64,000 nucleotides of DNA from Amycolatopsis vancoresmycina. Its GTDB lineage: Bacteria > Actinomycetota > Actinomycetes > Mycobacteriales > Pseudonocardiaceae. Location of the stretch: NCBI RefSeq assembly GCF_000716785.1, contig NZ_JNYY01000001.1, positions 372,001 to 436,000 of the forward strand, given 5' to 3'. The position numbers were made by a program, and so were the translations under genes. Numbering within the stretch: the stretch's first letter is position 1; each line of letters starts with the position of its first letter. A model generated the notes under the pieces. The model made no database searches. It was not told the DNA's origin and saw nothing but the letters and a program-made list of their open reading frames with translations. Shown piece after piece: positions 1 to 9,086 of the stretch.

Positions 1-2526
1 ACGCCGATCAAGGCGCTGTCGAACCAGAAGTACGCCGACCTGGTGGCCCGGTACGGCACCGACGCGGTCGGCCTGCTGACCGGGGACACCTCGATCAACG
101 GCAACGCGCAGGTGGTCGTGATGACCACCGAGGTGCTGCGCAACATGCTCTACGCCGGCTCGTCGACGATCACCGATCTCGGGTACGTGGTGATGGACGA
201 GGTGCACTACCTGGCCGACCGGTTCCGGGGTGCGGTGTGGGAAGAGGTGATCCTGCACCTGCCCGAGCACGTGCGGGTGGTGGGGCTGTCGGCGACGGTG
301 AGCAACGCCGAGGAGTTCGGCGAGTGGCTGGTGGAGGTCCGGGGCGACACCACGGTCGTGGTGGACGAGCACCGGCCGGTGCCGCTGTGGCAGCACATGC
401 TGGTGGGGAACCGGCTGCTGGACCTGTTCGCCGGGGAGGACGTGCACGCGCCGGGGGCGGAGCTGCGGATCAACCCGACGCTGCTGCGGCGGACCGAGGA
501 GATCGGCCGCCAGTACGCGCCGGCCGGGTTCCGGAGCCCGCGGGGGCGCCGGGGTGCGCCGCCGCGGATGCCGCGGTTCCGGCCGCCGTCGCGGGTGGAC
601 GTGGTGGAGCAGCTGGACCGGGCGGGGTTGCTGCCGGCGATCGTGTTCATCTTCTCGCGCGCGGGTTGCGATGCTGCGGTGACGCAGTGCGTGCGGTCGG
701 GGCTGCGGTTGAACGGGCCGGGTGAGGTGGAGGAGATCCGGCGGGTCATCGAGGAGCGGACGGCGGACCTGCCCGAGGGTGACCTCGGGGTGCTGGGGTA
801 CTGGGAGTGGCGGGAGGCCCTCGAACGCGGGATCGCCGGGCACCACGCGGGGTTGCTGCCGGCGTTCAAGGAAACCGTCGAGGAGCTGTTCGTCCGGGGC
901 CTGGTGAAGGTGGTGTTCGCGACCGAGACCCTCGCGCTGGGGATCAACATGCCGGCGCGGACGGTCGTGCTCGAGCGGCTGGTCAAGTACAACGGCGAGG
1001 CGCACGTCGACCTGACGCCGGGGGAGTACACGCAGCTGACGGGCCGGGCCGGGCGGCGCGGTATCGACGTCGAAGGGCATGCCGTCGTCGCGTGGCAGCC
1101 GGGGGTGGATCCGAAGCAGGTGGCGGGGCTGGCGTCGACGCGGACGTATCCGCTGCGGTCGTCGTTCCGGCCGGGGTACAACATGGCCGTGAACCTGGTG
1201 GCACAGGTCGGGGCGGCGGAGGCGCGGGAGCTGCTGGAGCAGTCGTTCGCGCAGTTCCAGGCGGACCGGTCGGTGGTGGGGACGGCGCGCCGGATCGAGC
1301 GGAACAAGGAGGCCCTGAAGGGCTACGCGGCCGCGGTGACCGGCGATTTCGACGAGATGCTGGAGTACGTCGAGCTGCGGGCGAAGATTTCGACGCGGGA
1401 GAAGGCGTTGTCGCGGCAGAACACCGCGGCGCGGCGGGCCGGGACGGCGGAGTCGCTGGAGAAGCTGCGCAAGGGTGACGTCATCGCGGTGCCCGCGGGC
1501 CGGCGGGCGGGGCTGGCCGTGGTGGTGGATCCGGGGCTGGACCCGATCCGGGAGCCGCGGCCGGTGGTGGTGACCGAGGACCGGTGGTCGGGGCCGTTGT
1601 CGGTGGCGGACTTCCCGGCGCCGGTGGAGGCACTGGGGCGGATCCGGTTGCCCAAGCACGTGGAGCTGCGGTCGCCGCGGGCGCGGCGGGACATCGCGTC
1701 GACGTTGCGGAACGCGGGGATTTCGCTGCCGGGGCGGCAGAAGCGGCGGTCGGGGGCGAACGAGGACGGGGAGCTGGCCGCGTTGCGGCGGGCGTTGCGG
1801 GCGCACCCGTGCCACGGGCTGGCCGAGCGTGAGGCGAACCTGCGGTGGGTGGAGCGGTACCAGCGGCTGGCGGCGGAGACGCAGCAGCTGGAGCGGAAGG
1901 TCGCGGCGACGACGCACTCGCTGGCGCGGGCGTTCGACCGGATCCTGGCGCTGCTGGGTGAACGTGGCTACCTCGGCCCGGAGTCGGCCGGGGACGGCGA
2001 GGACCGCGTGACCGAGGACGGGCGGCGGCTGACGCGGTTGTACAGCGAGTCGGACCTGCTGGCGGCGGAGTGCATCCGGCACGGGGTGTGGCGGAACCTG
2101 AACCCGGCGGAGCTGGCGGCGGTGGTGTCGACGCTGGTGTTCGAGGCGCGGCGGGACACCGCGGGGGAGCCGCGGTTGCCGGGCGGTGCGGTGCCGGAGG
2201 CGTGGCAGGAGACGGCGCGGCTGTGGGTGGAGCTGACCGAGGACGAGCGGCGGCACCGGCTGGACCGGACGCGGGAGCCGGACGCGGGGTTCGCGTGGCC
2301 GGTGTACCGGTGGGCGCGGGGTGAGTCGCTGGAGAAGGTGCTGACGGCGGCGGAGGCGAACGGACAGGAGCTGTCGGCGGGTGACTTCGTGCGCTGGTCG
2401 CGGCAGGTGATCGATCTGCTGGACCAGATCCGGGACGTGCTGGGCAAGGCGGACCCGGTGGGTGCGGCGGCGGCCGATGCGGTGAAGGCGCTGCGCCGTG
2501 GGGTGGTGGCCGCGGGGGCGGCGTGA
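1..2526 (+). CDS. helY: Ski2/HelY-type DEVH-box helicase, 5' end missing
   Basis: The reading frame is open from base 1, so the start codon and Walker A motif lie outside the window; 841 residues are visible. Motifs in order: TPIKALSNQK (motif Ia) at the edge, DEVHYLADRFRG (motif II), LSATVSNAEEFGEW (III), IVFIFSRAGCD, GIAGHHAGLLPAFK, VVFATETLALGINMPART (V) and QLTGRAGRRGID (VI), then a long helical C-terminal part like the DSHCT region of Mtr4/Ski2 enzymes. The family unwinds RNA or DNA with ATP and in bacteria is linked to RNA turnover or repair. Visible length is consistent with about 900 residues in mycobacterial HelY. The 250 bases after the stop hold no gene I can support. Confidence 0.93.
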   Translation, partial: TPIKALSNQKYADLVARYGTDAVGLLTGDTSINGNAQVVVMTTEVLRNMLYAGSSTITDLGYVVMDEVHYLADRFRGAVWEEVILHLPEHVRVVGLSATVSNAEEFGEWLVEVRGDTTVVVDEHRPVPLWQHMLVGNRLLDLFAGEDVHAPGAELRINPTLLRRTEEIGRQYAPAGFRSPRGRRGAPPRMPRFRPPSRVDVVEQLDRAGLLPAIVFIFSRAGCDAAVTQCVRSGLRLNGPGEVEEIRRVIEERTADLPEGDLGVLGYWEWREALERGIAGHHAGLLPAFKETVEELFVRGLVKVVFATETLALGINMPARTVVLERLVKYNGEAHVDLTPGEYTQLTGRAGRRGIDVEGHAVVAWQPGVDPKQVAGLASTRTYPLRSSFRPGYNMAVNLVAQVGAAEARELLEQSFAQFQADRSVVGTARRIERNKEALKGYAAAVTGDFDEMLEYVELRAKISTREKALSRQNTAARRAGTAESLEKLRKGDVIAVPAGRRAGLAVVVDPGLDPIREPRPVVVTEDRWSGPLSVADFPAPVEALGRIRLPKHVELRSPRARRDIASTLRNAGISLPGRQKRRSGANEDGELAALRRALRAHPCHGLAEREANLRWVERYQRLAAETQQLERKVAATTHSLARAFDRILALLGERGYLGPESAGDGEDRVTEDGRRLTRLYSESDLLAAECIRHGVWRNLNPAELAAVVSTLVFEARRDTAGEPRLPGGAVPEAWQETARLWVELTEDERRHRLDRTREPDAGFAWPVYRWARGESLEKVLTAAEANGQELSAGDFVRWSRQVIDLLDQIRDVLGKADPVGAAAADAVKALRRGVVAAGAA

Positions 2527-2776
2527 ACTCGGTGTCAGCGATCCGGCCAAAAGCAGGCCGACCCCCGGACGGCGAGTGACGGTAGCCGCGAAAGTCATTC
2601 GGCCGTGGCTGTGGTCGGATTGCTGACGATCGGCGCAGTAGCCCAGGTGGACGCCGTGAGCGTGGGATCGTGTGCTCGAGTCCGACCTGTGGTTGGATCG
2701 CGTGCGACACCGTGTTTGCGCGGCTTGCGGTGTTTCGGGGTGGACGAAAGATGAGCGAAGCAGGCGGAGGCAGACG

Positions 2777-3535
2777 ATGAGCACGCCGTATGGCGGCAAC
2801 GACCCACAGCAGCCCCAGTACGGGCAGCAGCCGGGTGGGGGCTACCCGCCGAGCGGTCCGCAGGAGCAGCCGCAGTGGGGGCAGCAGCCGCAGCAGCCTT
2901 CTTACGACCCGAACCAGCAGCAGTGGGGCCAGCCGCAGCAGCCCCAGTACGGGCAGCAGCCGGGTGGGTATGCGCCGCCGCCGCAGCCGCAGTGGGGGCA
3001 GCAGCCGCCGCCGTACGGGCAGCAGCCCGGCGGGGGGTACCCGCAGAGCGGGCCGCAGGCCCAGCCGCAGTACGGGCAGCAGCCGGGTGGGGGGTATCCG
3101 CAGAGCGGGCCGCAGGCCCAGCCGCAGTACGGGCAGCAGCAGCCGGGGCAGTACGACTACGGCCAGCAGCAGTACGCCGGTGCGGGTGCGCCGGAGGCGG
3201 AGAAGCCGGCGAAGTCGAAGAAGGGGCTGCTGATCGGGGTCATCGTCGCGGTGGCGGTGGTGGCCGTGTTCCTGTTCACCGCGTTCGTCACGCCGGGGTT
3301 CCTGAAGACGCAGGTCTTCAACAACACGCAGATGCAGACCGACGTGCAGAAGCTGCTGACCGAGACGTACAAGATCGACGGTGTCACCGGTGTCACCTGT
3401 CCCGCCGAGCAGAAGGTGGAGGACGGGGCGAAGTTCGAGTGCACGGCGACGATCGCCGGCAAGCCGCAGCAGGTGCCGATCACGGTGAAGGGCACCGGCG
3501 GCAACTACGAGGTTTCGCCGCCGGTTTCGAAGTAG
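2777..3535 (+). CDS. DUF4333 membrane protein with Gln/Pro/Gly-rich N-terminus
   Basis: The ATG at 2777 follows an AGGCGGAGG-like ribosome site; an in-frame upstream extension from 2672 has no such site and is not preferred. The 252-residue product starts with about 130 residues of tandem low-complexity units of the type PQYGQQPGGGYPQSGPQ, continues with one membrane helix (GLLIGVIVAVAVVAVFLF) and ends in an extracytoplasmic domain with the two-cysteine pattern VTCPAEQ...FECTATI typical of DUF4333. The repeats are also direct DNA repeats (about 2800-3150), so length variation between strains is likely. Function is unknown; the layout fits an envelope protein whose disordered part faces the cytoplasm. 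Confidence 0.85.
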   Translation: MSTPYGGNDPQQPQYGQQPGGGYPPSGPQEQPQWGQQPQQPSYDPNQQQWGQPQQPQYGQQPGGYAPPPQPQWGQQPPPYGQQPGGGYPQSGPQAQPQYGQQPGGGYPQSGPQAQPQYGQQQPGQYDYGQQQYAGAGAPEAEKPAKSKKGLLIGVIVAVAVVAVFLFTAFVTPGFLKTQVFNNTQMQTDVQKLLTETYKIDGVTGVTCPAEQKVEDGAKFECTATIAGKPQQVPITVKGTGGNYEVSPPVSK

Positions 3536-3546
3536 CGCGGGTTCCG

Positions 3547-3579
3547 GGCCCGGCCACCGAGATTTCCGGTGGCCGGGCC
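3547..3579 (+). terminator. Hairpin after the DUF4333 gene
   Basis: Arms GGCCCGGCCACCG (3547-3559) and CGGTGGCCGGGCC (3567-3579) pair perfectly over 13 bp around a 7-base loop, starting 12 bases after the stop. There is no T tract, which is common for actinobacterial terminators. It separates the DUF4333 gene from the acetyltransferase. Confidence 0.6.
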
Positions 3580-3605
3580 GCGGTGTCTCCGGAGATGATC
3601 CGGGG

Positions 3606-4808
3606 ATGAGCGAGTTCGAGATCCGGACGCTGGGCGTCGAGGAGCACCGGGCGGCGTGCGACCTGTTCCGGGAGACGGTGCACTTCCCGCCGGCCGATGA
3701 CGCGGAGTGGGTGCTCGCGGCCCGGTACTACCAGCCGGGCGGGACGCTGGGTGCGTTCGACCCGGAGCTGATCGGGACGGCGCGGTTCTTCGACGCGGAG
3801 CTGACCGTGCCCGGTGGGGCCCGGGTGCCGATGGCGGGTGTGACGTCGGTCGGGGTGCGGGCCGACCGGACGCGCCGGGGTGTGCTGCGGGCGTTGATGA
3901 CCGAGCAGCTGGAGGGGTTCGCCGCGCGCGGGGTGGTGTTCGCGAACCTGCTGGCGTCGGAGGCGCCGATCTACGGCCGGTTCGGCTACGGCCTGGCCAC
4001 GCGGTTCCGCGTCTACAGCGTCGATCGGCACCGAGCGCGGCTGCGGCCGGACGCGCCGGTGGGCGGTGCGGTGGAGCTGCTGGACCTCGACCGGGCGCTG
4101 GAGGTCTGTCCGGGTGTGTACGCCGGTCTGGAGCACCGGCCGGGGATGATGACCCGGCCGGAGGTGCTGTGGCGGTTGTACGAGCTGCAGCTGCGGCGGC
4201 ACGCGTCGCCGGTGAAGGCGGCGGTGCACCACGGTCCGGGTGGGCCGGACGGGTTCGCGCTCTACCACGTCGACGGGCTGCGTGCGCATCCGTGGACGAA
4301 GAACCTGCAGGTGGTGGACCTGTTCGCGGGTTCGGCGGCGGCGTATGCCGGGTTGTGGCGGTTCCTGCTGGGGGTCGATCTGGTGGACCGGATCGTCGTG
4401 GAGTCGCGGCCGGTGGACGATCCGGCCGAGCTGCTGCTCGCCGACCACCGCCGCGGGAACGTCGAGCGGATCGGGGACGAGCACTGGATCCGGCTCGTCG
4501 ACGTGCCCTCGGCGTTGCGCGCCCGCGAGTACGGGCACGCCGATCCGGTGGTGCTGGAGGTGTACGACCCGCTGCTGCCGGGCAACAGCGGTGGCTACCG
4601 CGTGGCGCCGGACGGCGCCGAGCGCGCGGAGGGGCCGGCCGGCCTGCGGCTGGACGTCACGACGCTGGCGATGGTGTACCTGGGGACGTGGCGGCCGTCG
4701 GCGCTGGCCGCGGCGGGCCGGATCGAGGTGCGTGACCCGGCGGCGCTGCCGGCGGCGGACCTGTTGTTCGGCACGCGGGTGGCGGCGTGGAGCGGCAGTC
4801 ACTTCTGA
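3606..4808 (+). CDS. Eis-like GNAT N-acetyltransferase (first paralogue)
   Basis: A 400-residue protein, the usual length of the Eis family: an N-terminal GNAT fold (acetyl-CoA site around VGVRADRTRRGVLRALM, about residues 80-96, then IYGRFGYG), a second GNAT-like domain, and a C-terminal SCP2-like domain that closes with the free C-terminus ...WSGSHF. Eis enzymes acetylate amines, including aminoglycosides at several positions, and form hexamers; the substrate here is not predictable. The ATG at 3606 is the only sensible start. A second copy of the same family follows 49 bases after the stop. Confidence 0.85.
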   Translation: MSEFEIRTLGVEEHRAACDLFRETVHFPPADDAEWVLAARYYQPGGTLGAFDPELIGTARFFDAELTVPGGARVPMAGVTSVGVRADRTRRGVLRALMTEQLEGFAARGVVFANLLASEAPIYGRFGYGLATRFRVYSVDRHRARLRPDAPVGGAVELLDLDRALEVCPGVYAGLEHRPGMMTRPEVLWRLYELQLRRHASPVKAAVHHGPGGPDGFALYHVDGLRAHPWTKNLQVVDLFAGSAAAYAGLWRFLLGVDLVDRIVVESRPVDDPAELLLADHRRGNVERIGDEHWIRLVDVPSALRAREYGHADPVVLEVYDPLLPGNSGGYRVAPDGAERAEGPAGLRLDVTTLAMVYLGTWRPSALAAAGRIEVRDPAALPAADLLFGTRVAAWSGSHF

Positions 4809-4857
4809 GCGGGAAAACCGGGTGCCGGGTGGGGTGGCGGGCGGCAGGATCGGGAGG

Positions 4858-6075
4858 ATGACCGACTTCGACGTCCGCCCGATCACCGACGACGAGCGGC
4901 GCAGCACGTTCGACCTGCTGCGCCGCGCCCTGCACGTCCCGCGGGTCACCGGCGAGGTGTGGGCCCGGGTGGGGGAATCGTGGCCTGCCGCGCGGAAGTT
5001 CGGCGCGTTCGAGGGCGGGACCCCGATCGGGATCGTGAGCTCGTTCGACACCGAACTGGCCGTTCCCGGCGGGCGGGTGGTGCCGGCCGCCGCGGTCGAG
5101 GGGGTGGGTGTCCGGGCCGACCGGACCCGCCGCGGGGTGCTCAGCGCGATGATGGCCGCGCAGCTGGCGGAGTTCGCCGCGCGCGGGGTGCCGCTGGCGG
5201 TGCTGCACGCCAGTGAGCCCACGATCTACGGGCGGTTCGGCTACGGGTCGGCGGCGCTGGGCAAGACGGTGCGGGTGACGCGGCCGGCGGCGCGGCTGCA
5301 CGAGCGCGTCCCGGCCGCCGGGGAGGTCCGGATGCTGACGCCGGAGGAGGCGGTGCGGGAGATCCCCGCGTTGTACCGGCGGATCGGGCTGCACCGGCCG
5401 GGCATGATCGCGCGGCCGCCGCGGTGGTGGCCGATCTCGCACGACCGGCACGTGGGCCCGGACGGTGACCACCTGGTCGCGGTCCACAGTGGACCGGACG
5501 GGGACGACGGGTTCGTCGTGTACGCCACGATCAGCCACCGGTCGCCCGAGTCGCCGGACCGGGGCGCGGTGCTGGACGTGCACGACCTGCACGGCGCCGA
5601 TCCGGCGGCGCGGGCCGCGCTGTGGCGGTTCCTGCTGTCGGTCGACCTGGTGTCGGCGGTGCATGCCCGGCACCGCCCGGTCGACGAGCCGCTGGCGGTG
5701 CTGCTGACCGACCACCGCCACGCGGGCACCCTCGCGGTCGAGGACGACCTGTGGCTGCGGCCGGTCGACGTCGCCGCGGCGCTGGCGGCCCGCACCTATC
5801 GGGCGGCGGGCCCGGTGGTGGTCGCGGTGACCGACCGGCTGCTGCCGGCCAACACCGGCCACTACGAGGTGGGCCCGGACGGCGCCCGGCGCACGGACGC
5901 GGCGGCGGACCTGGCCCTCGACGTCGACGCGCTCGGGATGCTGTACCTGGGGCAGTGGACCGCGACGGCGCTGGCGGAGGCGGGCCGGCTCGAGGTCCGC
6001 GACGCGGGTGCGGTGGCGCGGGCCGACGAGCTGTTCACCACGGTGACGGCGCCGTGGTGCGGCACGCACTTCTAG
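4858..6075 (+). CDS. Eis-like GNAT N-acetyltransferase (second paralogue)
   Basis: A 405-residue protein collinear with the preceding gene product: VGVRADRTRRGVLSAMM (acetyl-CoA loop), IYGRFGYG, HRPGMIARPP, and the C-terminal ...WCGTHF. The start at 4858 (GGGAGG just upstream, MTDFDVRPITDDERR) aligns with the paralogue; the open frame upstream of it overlaps the first gene and is a shadow. The pair looks like an old tandem duplication that has diverged strongly in the central region. Its TAG stop overlaps the stop of the convergent exonuclease gene. Confidence 0.85.
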   Translation: MTDFDVRPITDDERRSTFDLLRRALHVPRVTGEVWARVGESWPAARKFGAFEGGTPIGIVSSFDTELAVPGGRVVPAAAVEGVGVRADRTRRGVLSAMMAAQLAEFAARGVPLAVLHASEPTIYGRFGYGSAALGKTVRVTRPAARLHERVPAAGEVRMLTPEEAVREIPALYRRIGLHRPGMIARPPRWWPISHDRHVGPDGDHLVAVHSGPDGDDGFVVYATISHRSPESPDRGAVLDVHDLHGADPAARAALWRFLLSVDLVSAVHARHRPVDEPLAVLLTDHRHAGTLAVEDDLWLRPVDVAAALAARTYRAAGPVVVAVTDRLLPANTGHYEVGPDGARRTDAAADLALDVDALGMLYLGQWTATALAEAGRLEVRDAGAVARADELFTTVTAPWCGTHF

Positions 6076-7016
6076 GTGCCGGGCAGGGCTTTCAGGAGCC
6101 GCTCGACGGAGTTGCCGAGGTTCCAGCGCTCGGCGAGTTCGGCGACGCGTTCGGGGTCGGCCGGGGTGGCGGGGACGGTGTCGGGCCGGGACTGCTCGAC
6201 CGGCGCGTCGACCGCCACCCGGACGACGGTCGGGGCGACGGCGAGGTAGTCGGCGGCGTCCTTGAGCCGCAGGCGGGTCTTGAGCGGGACGGCGGAGTCA
6301 CCGGCTTCGGCCGCCTTGATGAGGGCGTCGAGGGAGCCGAACTGCGTGATGAGCTTCGCCGCGGTCTTCTCGCCGATGCCGGCGACGCCGGGCAGCCCGT
6401 CGGAGGGGTCGCCGCGCAGGGCGGCCATGTCGGCGTAGGCGGGCCCGGCGGTGTCGCGGGGGAGGCTGTAGCGCTCGGCGATCTCGGCCGGGCCCAGCAC
6501 CTCGGCTTTGGCCCAGCCCTTGCCGACGTAGATGACCGACGCGGGTGACGGTTCGGCGCGCACCAGCTGGAACAGGTCCCGGTCGCCGGTGATGACCTCG
6601 ACCGGGTCGTGCTCCTCGCGGGTGGCGAGGGCGCCGATGACGTCGTCGGCCTCGTAGCCGTCGGCCTCGGCGGTGGCGAACCCGAACGCTTCGAGCAGGT
6701 CGAGGATGATGGGCACCTGCGGGGTGAGCGTGTCGGGGACCTCTTCGACGTCGGGCCCGGCGGGGGTTTCTTCGGCGACGCGGTGGGCCTTGTAGCTGGG
6801 CAACAGATCGGTGCGGAACTTCGGCCGCCAGTCGGCGTCCAGGCAGCAGACGAGCCGCGCGGGCCGCCGGTCGGTGAGGATCCGCGCGATGGTGTCGGCG
6901 AACCCGCGCACGGCGTTCACCTGCGTCCCGTCCGCGGCTCGCATCGAGTCGGGCAGGGCGAAGAAGGAGCGGAAGTAGAGGCTCGCGGAGTCGAGCAGGG
7001 CAAGGGGTCCGGTCAC
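6072..7016 (-). CDS. 5'-3' exonuclease (PIN/H3TH, Pol I exonuclease-like)
   Basis: The 314-residue product begins at GTG 7016 (VTGPLALLDSASLYFRSFFA); the longer frame to 7121 runs into the intergenic hairpin and is not used. It has the FEN-type PIN domain with acidic metal-binding stretches (LLDS, CCLDAD, EADGYEADDVIG, ITGDRDLFQLV) and a helix-hairpin-helix clamp (GIGEKTAAKLITQFG). Stand-alone enzymes of this kind remove RNA primers and flaps like the N-terminal domain of DNA polymerase I. It is convergent with the second acetyltransferase gene. Confidence 0.9.
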   Translation of the reverse strand: MTGPLALLDSASLYFRSFFALPDSMRAADGTQVNAVRGFADTIARILTDRRPARLVCCLDADWRPKFRTDLLPSYKAHRVAEETPAGPDVEEVPDTLTPQVPIILDLLEAFGFATAEADGYEADDVIGALATREEHDPVEVITGDRDLFQLVRAEPSPASVIYVGKGWAKAEVLGPAEIAERYSLPRDTAGPAYADMAALRGDPSDGLPGVAGIGEKTAAKLITQFGSLDALIKAAEAGDSAVPLKTRLRLKDAADYLAVAPTVVRVAVDAPVEQSRPDTVPATPADPERVAELAERWNLGNSVERLLKALPGT

Positions 7017-7081
7017 CCGCACAGCCTGCCACGGTGGACGCGGCGGCGGGACGCGACGCACCGCGACCCGGTCCCCACCCG

Positions 7082-7129
7082 GGTCGTGAGTGGTAAGGCG
7101 GGTTAGAACTCGCCTTACCACTCACGACC
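7082..7129. repeat. Dispersed hairpin repeat, copy 1
   Basis: Perfect 19-bp arms, GGTCGTGAGTGGTAAGGCG (7082-7100) and its reverse complement (7111-7129), flank the 10-base loop GGTTAGAACT. A second copy at 28636-28681 has the same arms and, read on the opposite strand, the loop GGTTAGAACG. This copy lies in the shared upstream region of the divergent exonuclease and peptidase genes, so it is not in a normal terminator position. Confidence 0.85.
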
Positions 7130-7221
7130 GGGGCGGGGGAGCGGGGGAGCGTGTCACCCGGCCCGGCATGTCGCGGGCCCGGGCGCGTCCTCCGGTGCGG
7201 GCGCCCACTAGGCTCGGCTCC

Positions 7222-8364
7222 ATGTCGCGCCGATCCCTCCACACGCCTGCCCCCGATGCCGCTTCCCTCCGCGCCCGGCTGGACCGGGCCCGCGCTGCCG
7301 CGGCCGCCGCGGGGACCGATGCCCTGCTGATCGCGCCCGGCTCCGACCTGCGGTACCTGCTCGGGCAGGCCGGGGGGTCCTTCGAGCGGCTGACCACCCT
7401 CGTCGTGCCGGCCGAGGGCACGCCCGCGCTGGTCGTGCCGAAGCTGGAGGCACCCGGGTACGCCGACGTCCCCACCGACGAGCTCGGCGTCGAACTGCTC
7501 ACCTGGGTCGACGGCGACGACCCCTACAAGCTGGTGGCCGACCGGCTCGGCAAGCCCGGGCGGGTCGCCGTCAGCGACTTCACCCCCGCGCTGCACGTGC
7601 TGGCGCTGCGGTCGGCGCTCGGTGAGGCCGAGCAGACACTGGCCGGGCCTGTGGTCCGGGAGCTGCGGATGCGCAAGGACGCCGCGGAGATCGCGTCGCT
7701 GCGGGAGGCCGGTGCGGCCATCGACCGGGTGCACGCCCGGGTCCACGAGTGGCTGCGGCCCGGCCGGACCGAGGCCGAGGTCGGGGCCGACATCGCCGCG
7801 GCCATCGTCGAGGAGGGCCACGTGCAGGCCGACTTCGTGATCGTCGGGTCCGGGCCGAACGGCGCCAGCCCGCACCACGACGTCTCCGACCGCGTCATCG
7901 AAGAGGGTGACGTCGTGGTCGTCGACATCGGCGGGCCGCTGCCGGCCGGCTACAACTCCGACTCCACCCGCACCTACGCCGTCGGCACCCCGCGGGACGC
8001 CGACGTGGCCGAGACCTACGCGGTGCTGCAGCGCGCGCAGGCCGCCGCCGTCGCCGCCGTCAGGCCGGGCGTCACCGCCGAGGCCGTCGACGCCGCCGCG
8101 CGGGACGTCATCGCCGAAGCCGGGTTCGGCGAGTATTTCATCCACCGCACCGGGCACGGCATCGGCCTGGACGTGCACGAGGAGCCGTACATCATCGCCG
8201 GGAACGCGCTGCCGCTGGAGCCGGGCATGGCCTTCAGCGTCGAGCCGGGCATCTACCAGCCGGGCCGGTGGGGCGCCCGGATCGAGGACATCGTCATCGT
8301 CACCGAAGACGGCGTCGAGTCCGTCAACAACCAGCCGCACGAGCTCGTCGTGCTGGACGCATGA
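7222..8364 (+). CDS. M24 family metallopeptidase (Xaa-Pro aminopeptidase/dipeptidase type)
   Basis: A 380-residue pita-bread peptidase. An N-terminal creatinase-like domain (about residues 20-145) precedes the catalytic domain, in which all five dinuclear-metal ligands are visible: D235 and D247 (VVVDIGG, YNSDSTRT), H312 (HRTGHGIGLDVHE), E341 (FSVEPGIY) and E355 (ARIEDIV). The family removes N-terminal residues next to proline or cleaves Xaa-Pro dipeptides in the cytoplasm. The start at 7222 is chosen because the frame upstream passes through the hairpin repeat. The stop overlaps the next gene's start (ATGA). Confidence 0.9.
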   Translation: MSRRSLHTPAPDAASLRARLDRARAAAAAAGTDALLIAPGSDLRYLLGQAGGSFERLTTLVVPAEGTPALVVPKLEAPGYADVPTDELGVELLTWVDGDDPYKLVADRLGKPGRVAVSDFTPALHVLALRSALGEAEQTLAGPVVRELRMRKDAAEIASLREAGAAIDRVHARVHEWLRPGRTEAEVGADIAAAIVEEGHVQADFVIVGSGPNGASPHHDVSDRVIEEGDVVVVDIGGPLPAGYNSDSTRTYAVGTPRDADVAETYAVLQRAQAAAVAAVRPGVTAEAVDAAARDVIAEAGFGEYFIHRTGHGIGLDVHEEPYIIAGNALPLEPGMAFSVEPGIYQPGRWGARIEDIVIVTEDGVESVNNQPHELVVLDA

Positions 8365-8816
8365 CGCCCGGCGGCCTGGAGCCGCTGGACCAGTCGATCG
8401 TGCAGGAGCTCGCGGCCGACGGGCGGCGCAGCTTCACCGACCTCGCCGAGCGGGTCGGGCTGTCGGTGTCGGCGGTGCACCAGCGGGTGCGCCGCCTCGA
8501 GCAGCGCGGGGTGATCCTCGGCTACACCGCGCGGCTCGACGGCGAGCAGATCGGCCTGCCGCTGACGGCGCTGATCTCGCTGACGCCGAACGACCCGGCG
8601 GCGCCGGACGACTACCCGCAGCGGATCCAGCACATCAAGGAGATCGAGTCGTGCTACTCGGTGGCCGGCGACGAGTCCTACATCCTGCTGGTGCGCGTCC
8701 AGTCGCCGCTGGCGCTGGAGGACCTGCTGCGGCGGATCCGGGAGGCGGCGAAGGTGTCGACCCGCACGACGGTGGTGCTCTCTACGCCGTTCGAGGGACG
8801 TTCGCCGACGTTCTGA
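8361..8816 (+). CDS. Lrp/AsnC family transcriptional regulator
   Basis: A 151-residue protein with an N-terminal winged helix-turn-helix (LDQSIVQELAADGRRSFTDLAERVGLSVSAV is read from about residue 9 in pieces) and a C-terminal RAM/AsnC ligand domain (LIS...IKEIESCYSVAGDESYILLVRV). Its ATG overlaps the peptidase stop codon, so the two are probably translated together; a link between amino-acid sensing and peptide use is plausible but inferred. Confidence 0.9.
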   Translation: MTPGGLEPLDQSIVQELAADGRRSFTDLAERVGLSVSAVHQRVRRLEQRGVILGYTARLDGEQIGLPLTALISLTPNDPAAPDDYPQRIQHIKEIESCYSVAGDESYILLVRVQSPLALEDLLRRIREAAKVSTRTTVVLSTPFEGRSPTF

Positions 8817-8861
8817 CTCCGGCGGCCGCCCGGTGACCGGGGCACTGGTACGGTAAAAGGT

Positions 8862-9086
8862 ATGGCAACACGTAAGGTGACTCTTTCGCTGGACAGCGGG
8901 GCTCTGGAATTCGCCGAACGCGCCGCGAAAGCCCACGGAATCTCGGTCTCGTCCTGGCTGTCGAAGGCAGCCAGGCGCGAGGCGGTTCGCACCGGCTACA
9001 CGCCGCAGAAGCCGGAACCGGTCGTCGCGGAATCGGACGAGGCCGAGCTGAGCGCGGCGGAGAAGGATCTGCGTGCGCAGGGGTGA
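8862..9086 (+). CDS. Antitoxin-like small protein (MazE/ribbon-helix-helix type)
   Basis: A 74-residue protein starting MATRKVTLSLDSGALEFAER with a helical SSWLSKAARREAVR segment, the pattern of a ribbon-helix-helix DNA-binding antitoxin, and an acidic C-terminal tail suited to bind a toxin. The following gene starts inside its last codons (14-base overlap). The pair is probably autoregulated, as usual for such systems; no operator could be assigned confidently. Confidence 0.7.
   Translation: MATRKVTLSLDSGALEFAERAAKAHGISVSSWLSKAARREAVRTGYTPQKPEPVVAESDEAELSAAEKDLRAQG

Noticed and set aside
207..2710. Several long antisense frames over the helicase gene
   Set aside because: They follow the high-GC codon bias of the helicase and have Arg/Ser/Pro-rich nonsense compositions without starts or domains.
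2595..2807. Small minus-strand frame after the helicase
   Set aside because: No ribosome site, no family pattern, and it overlaps the DUF4333 start.
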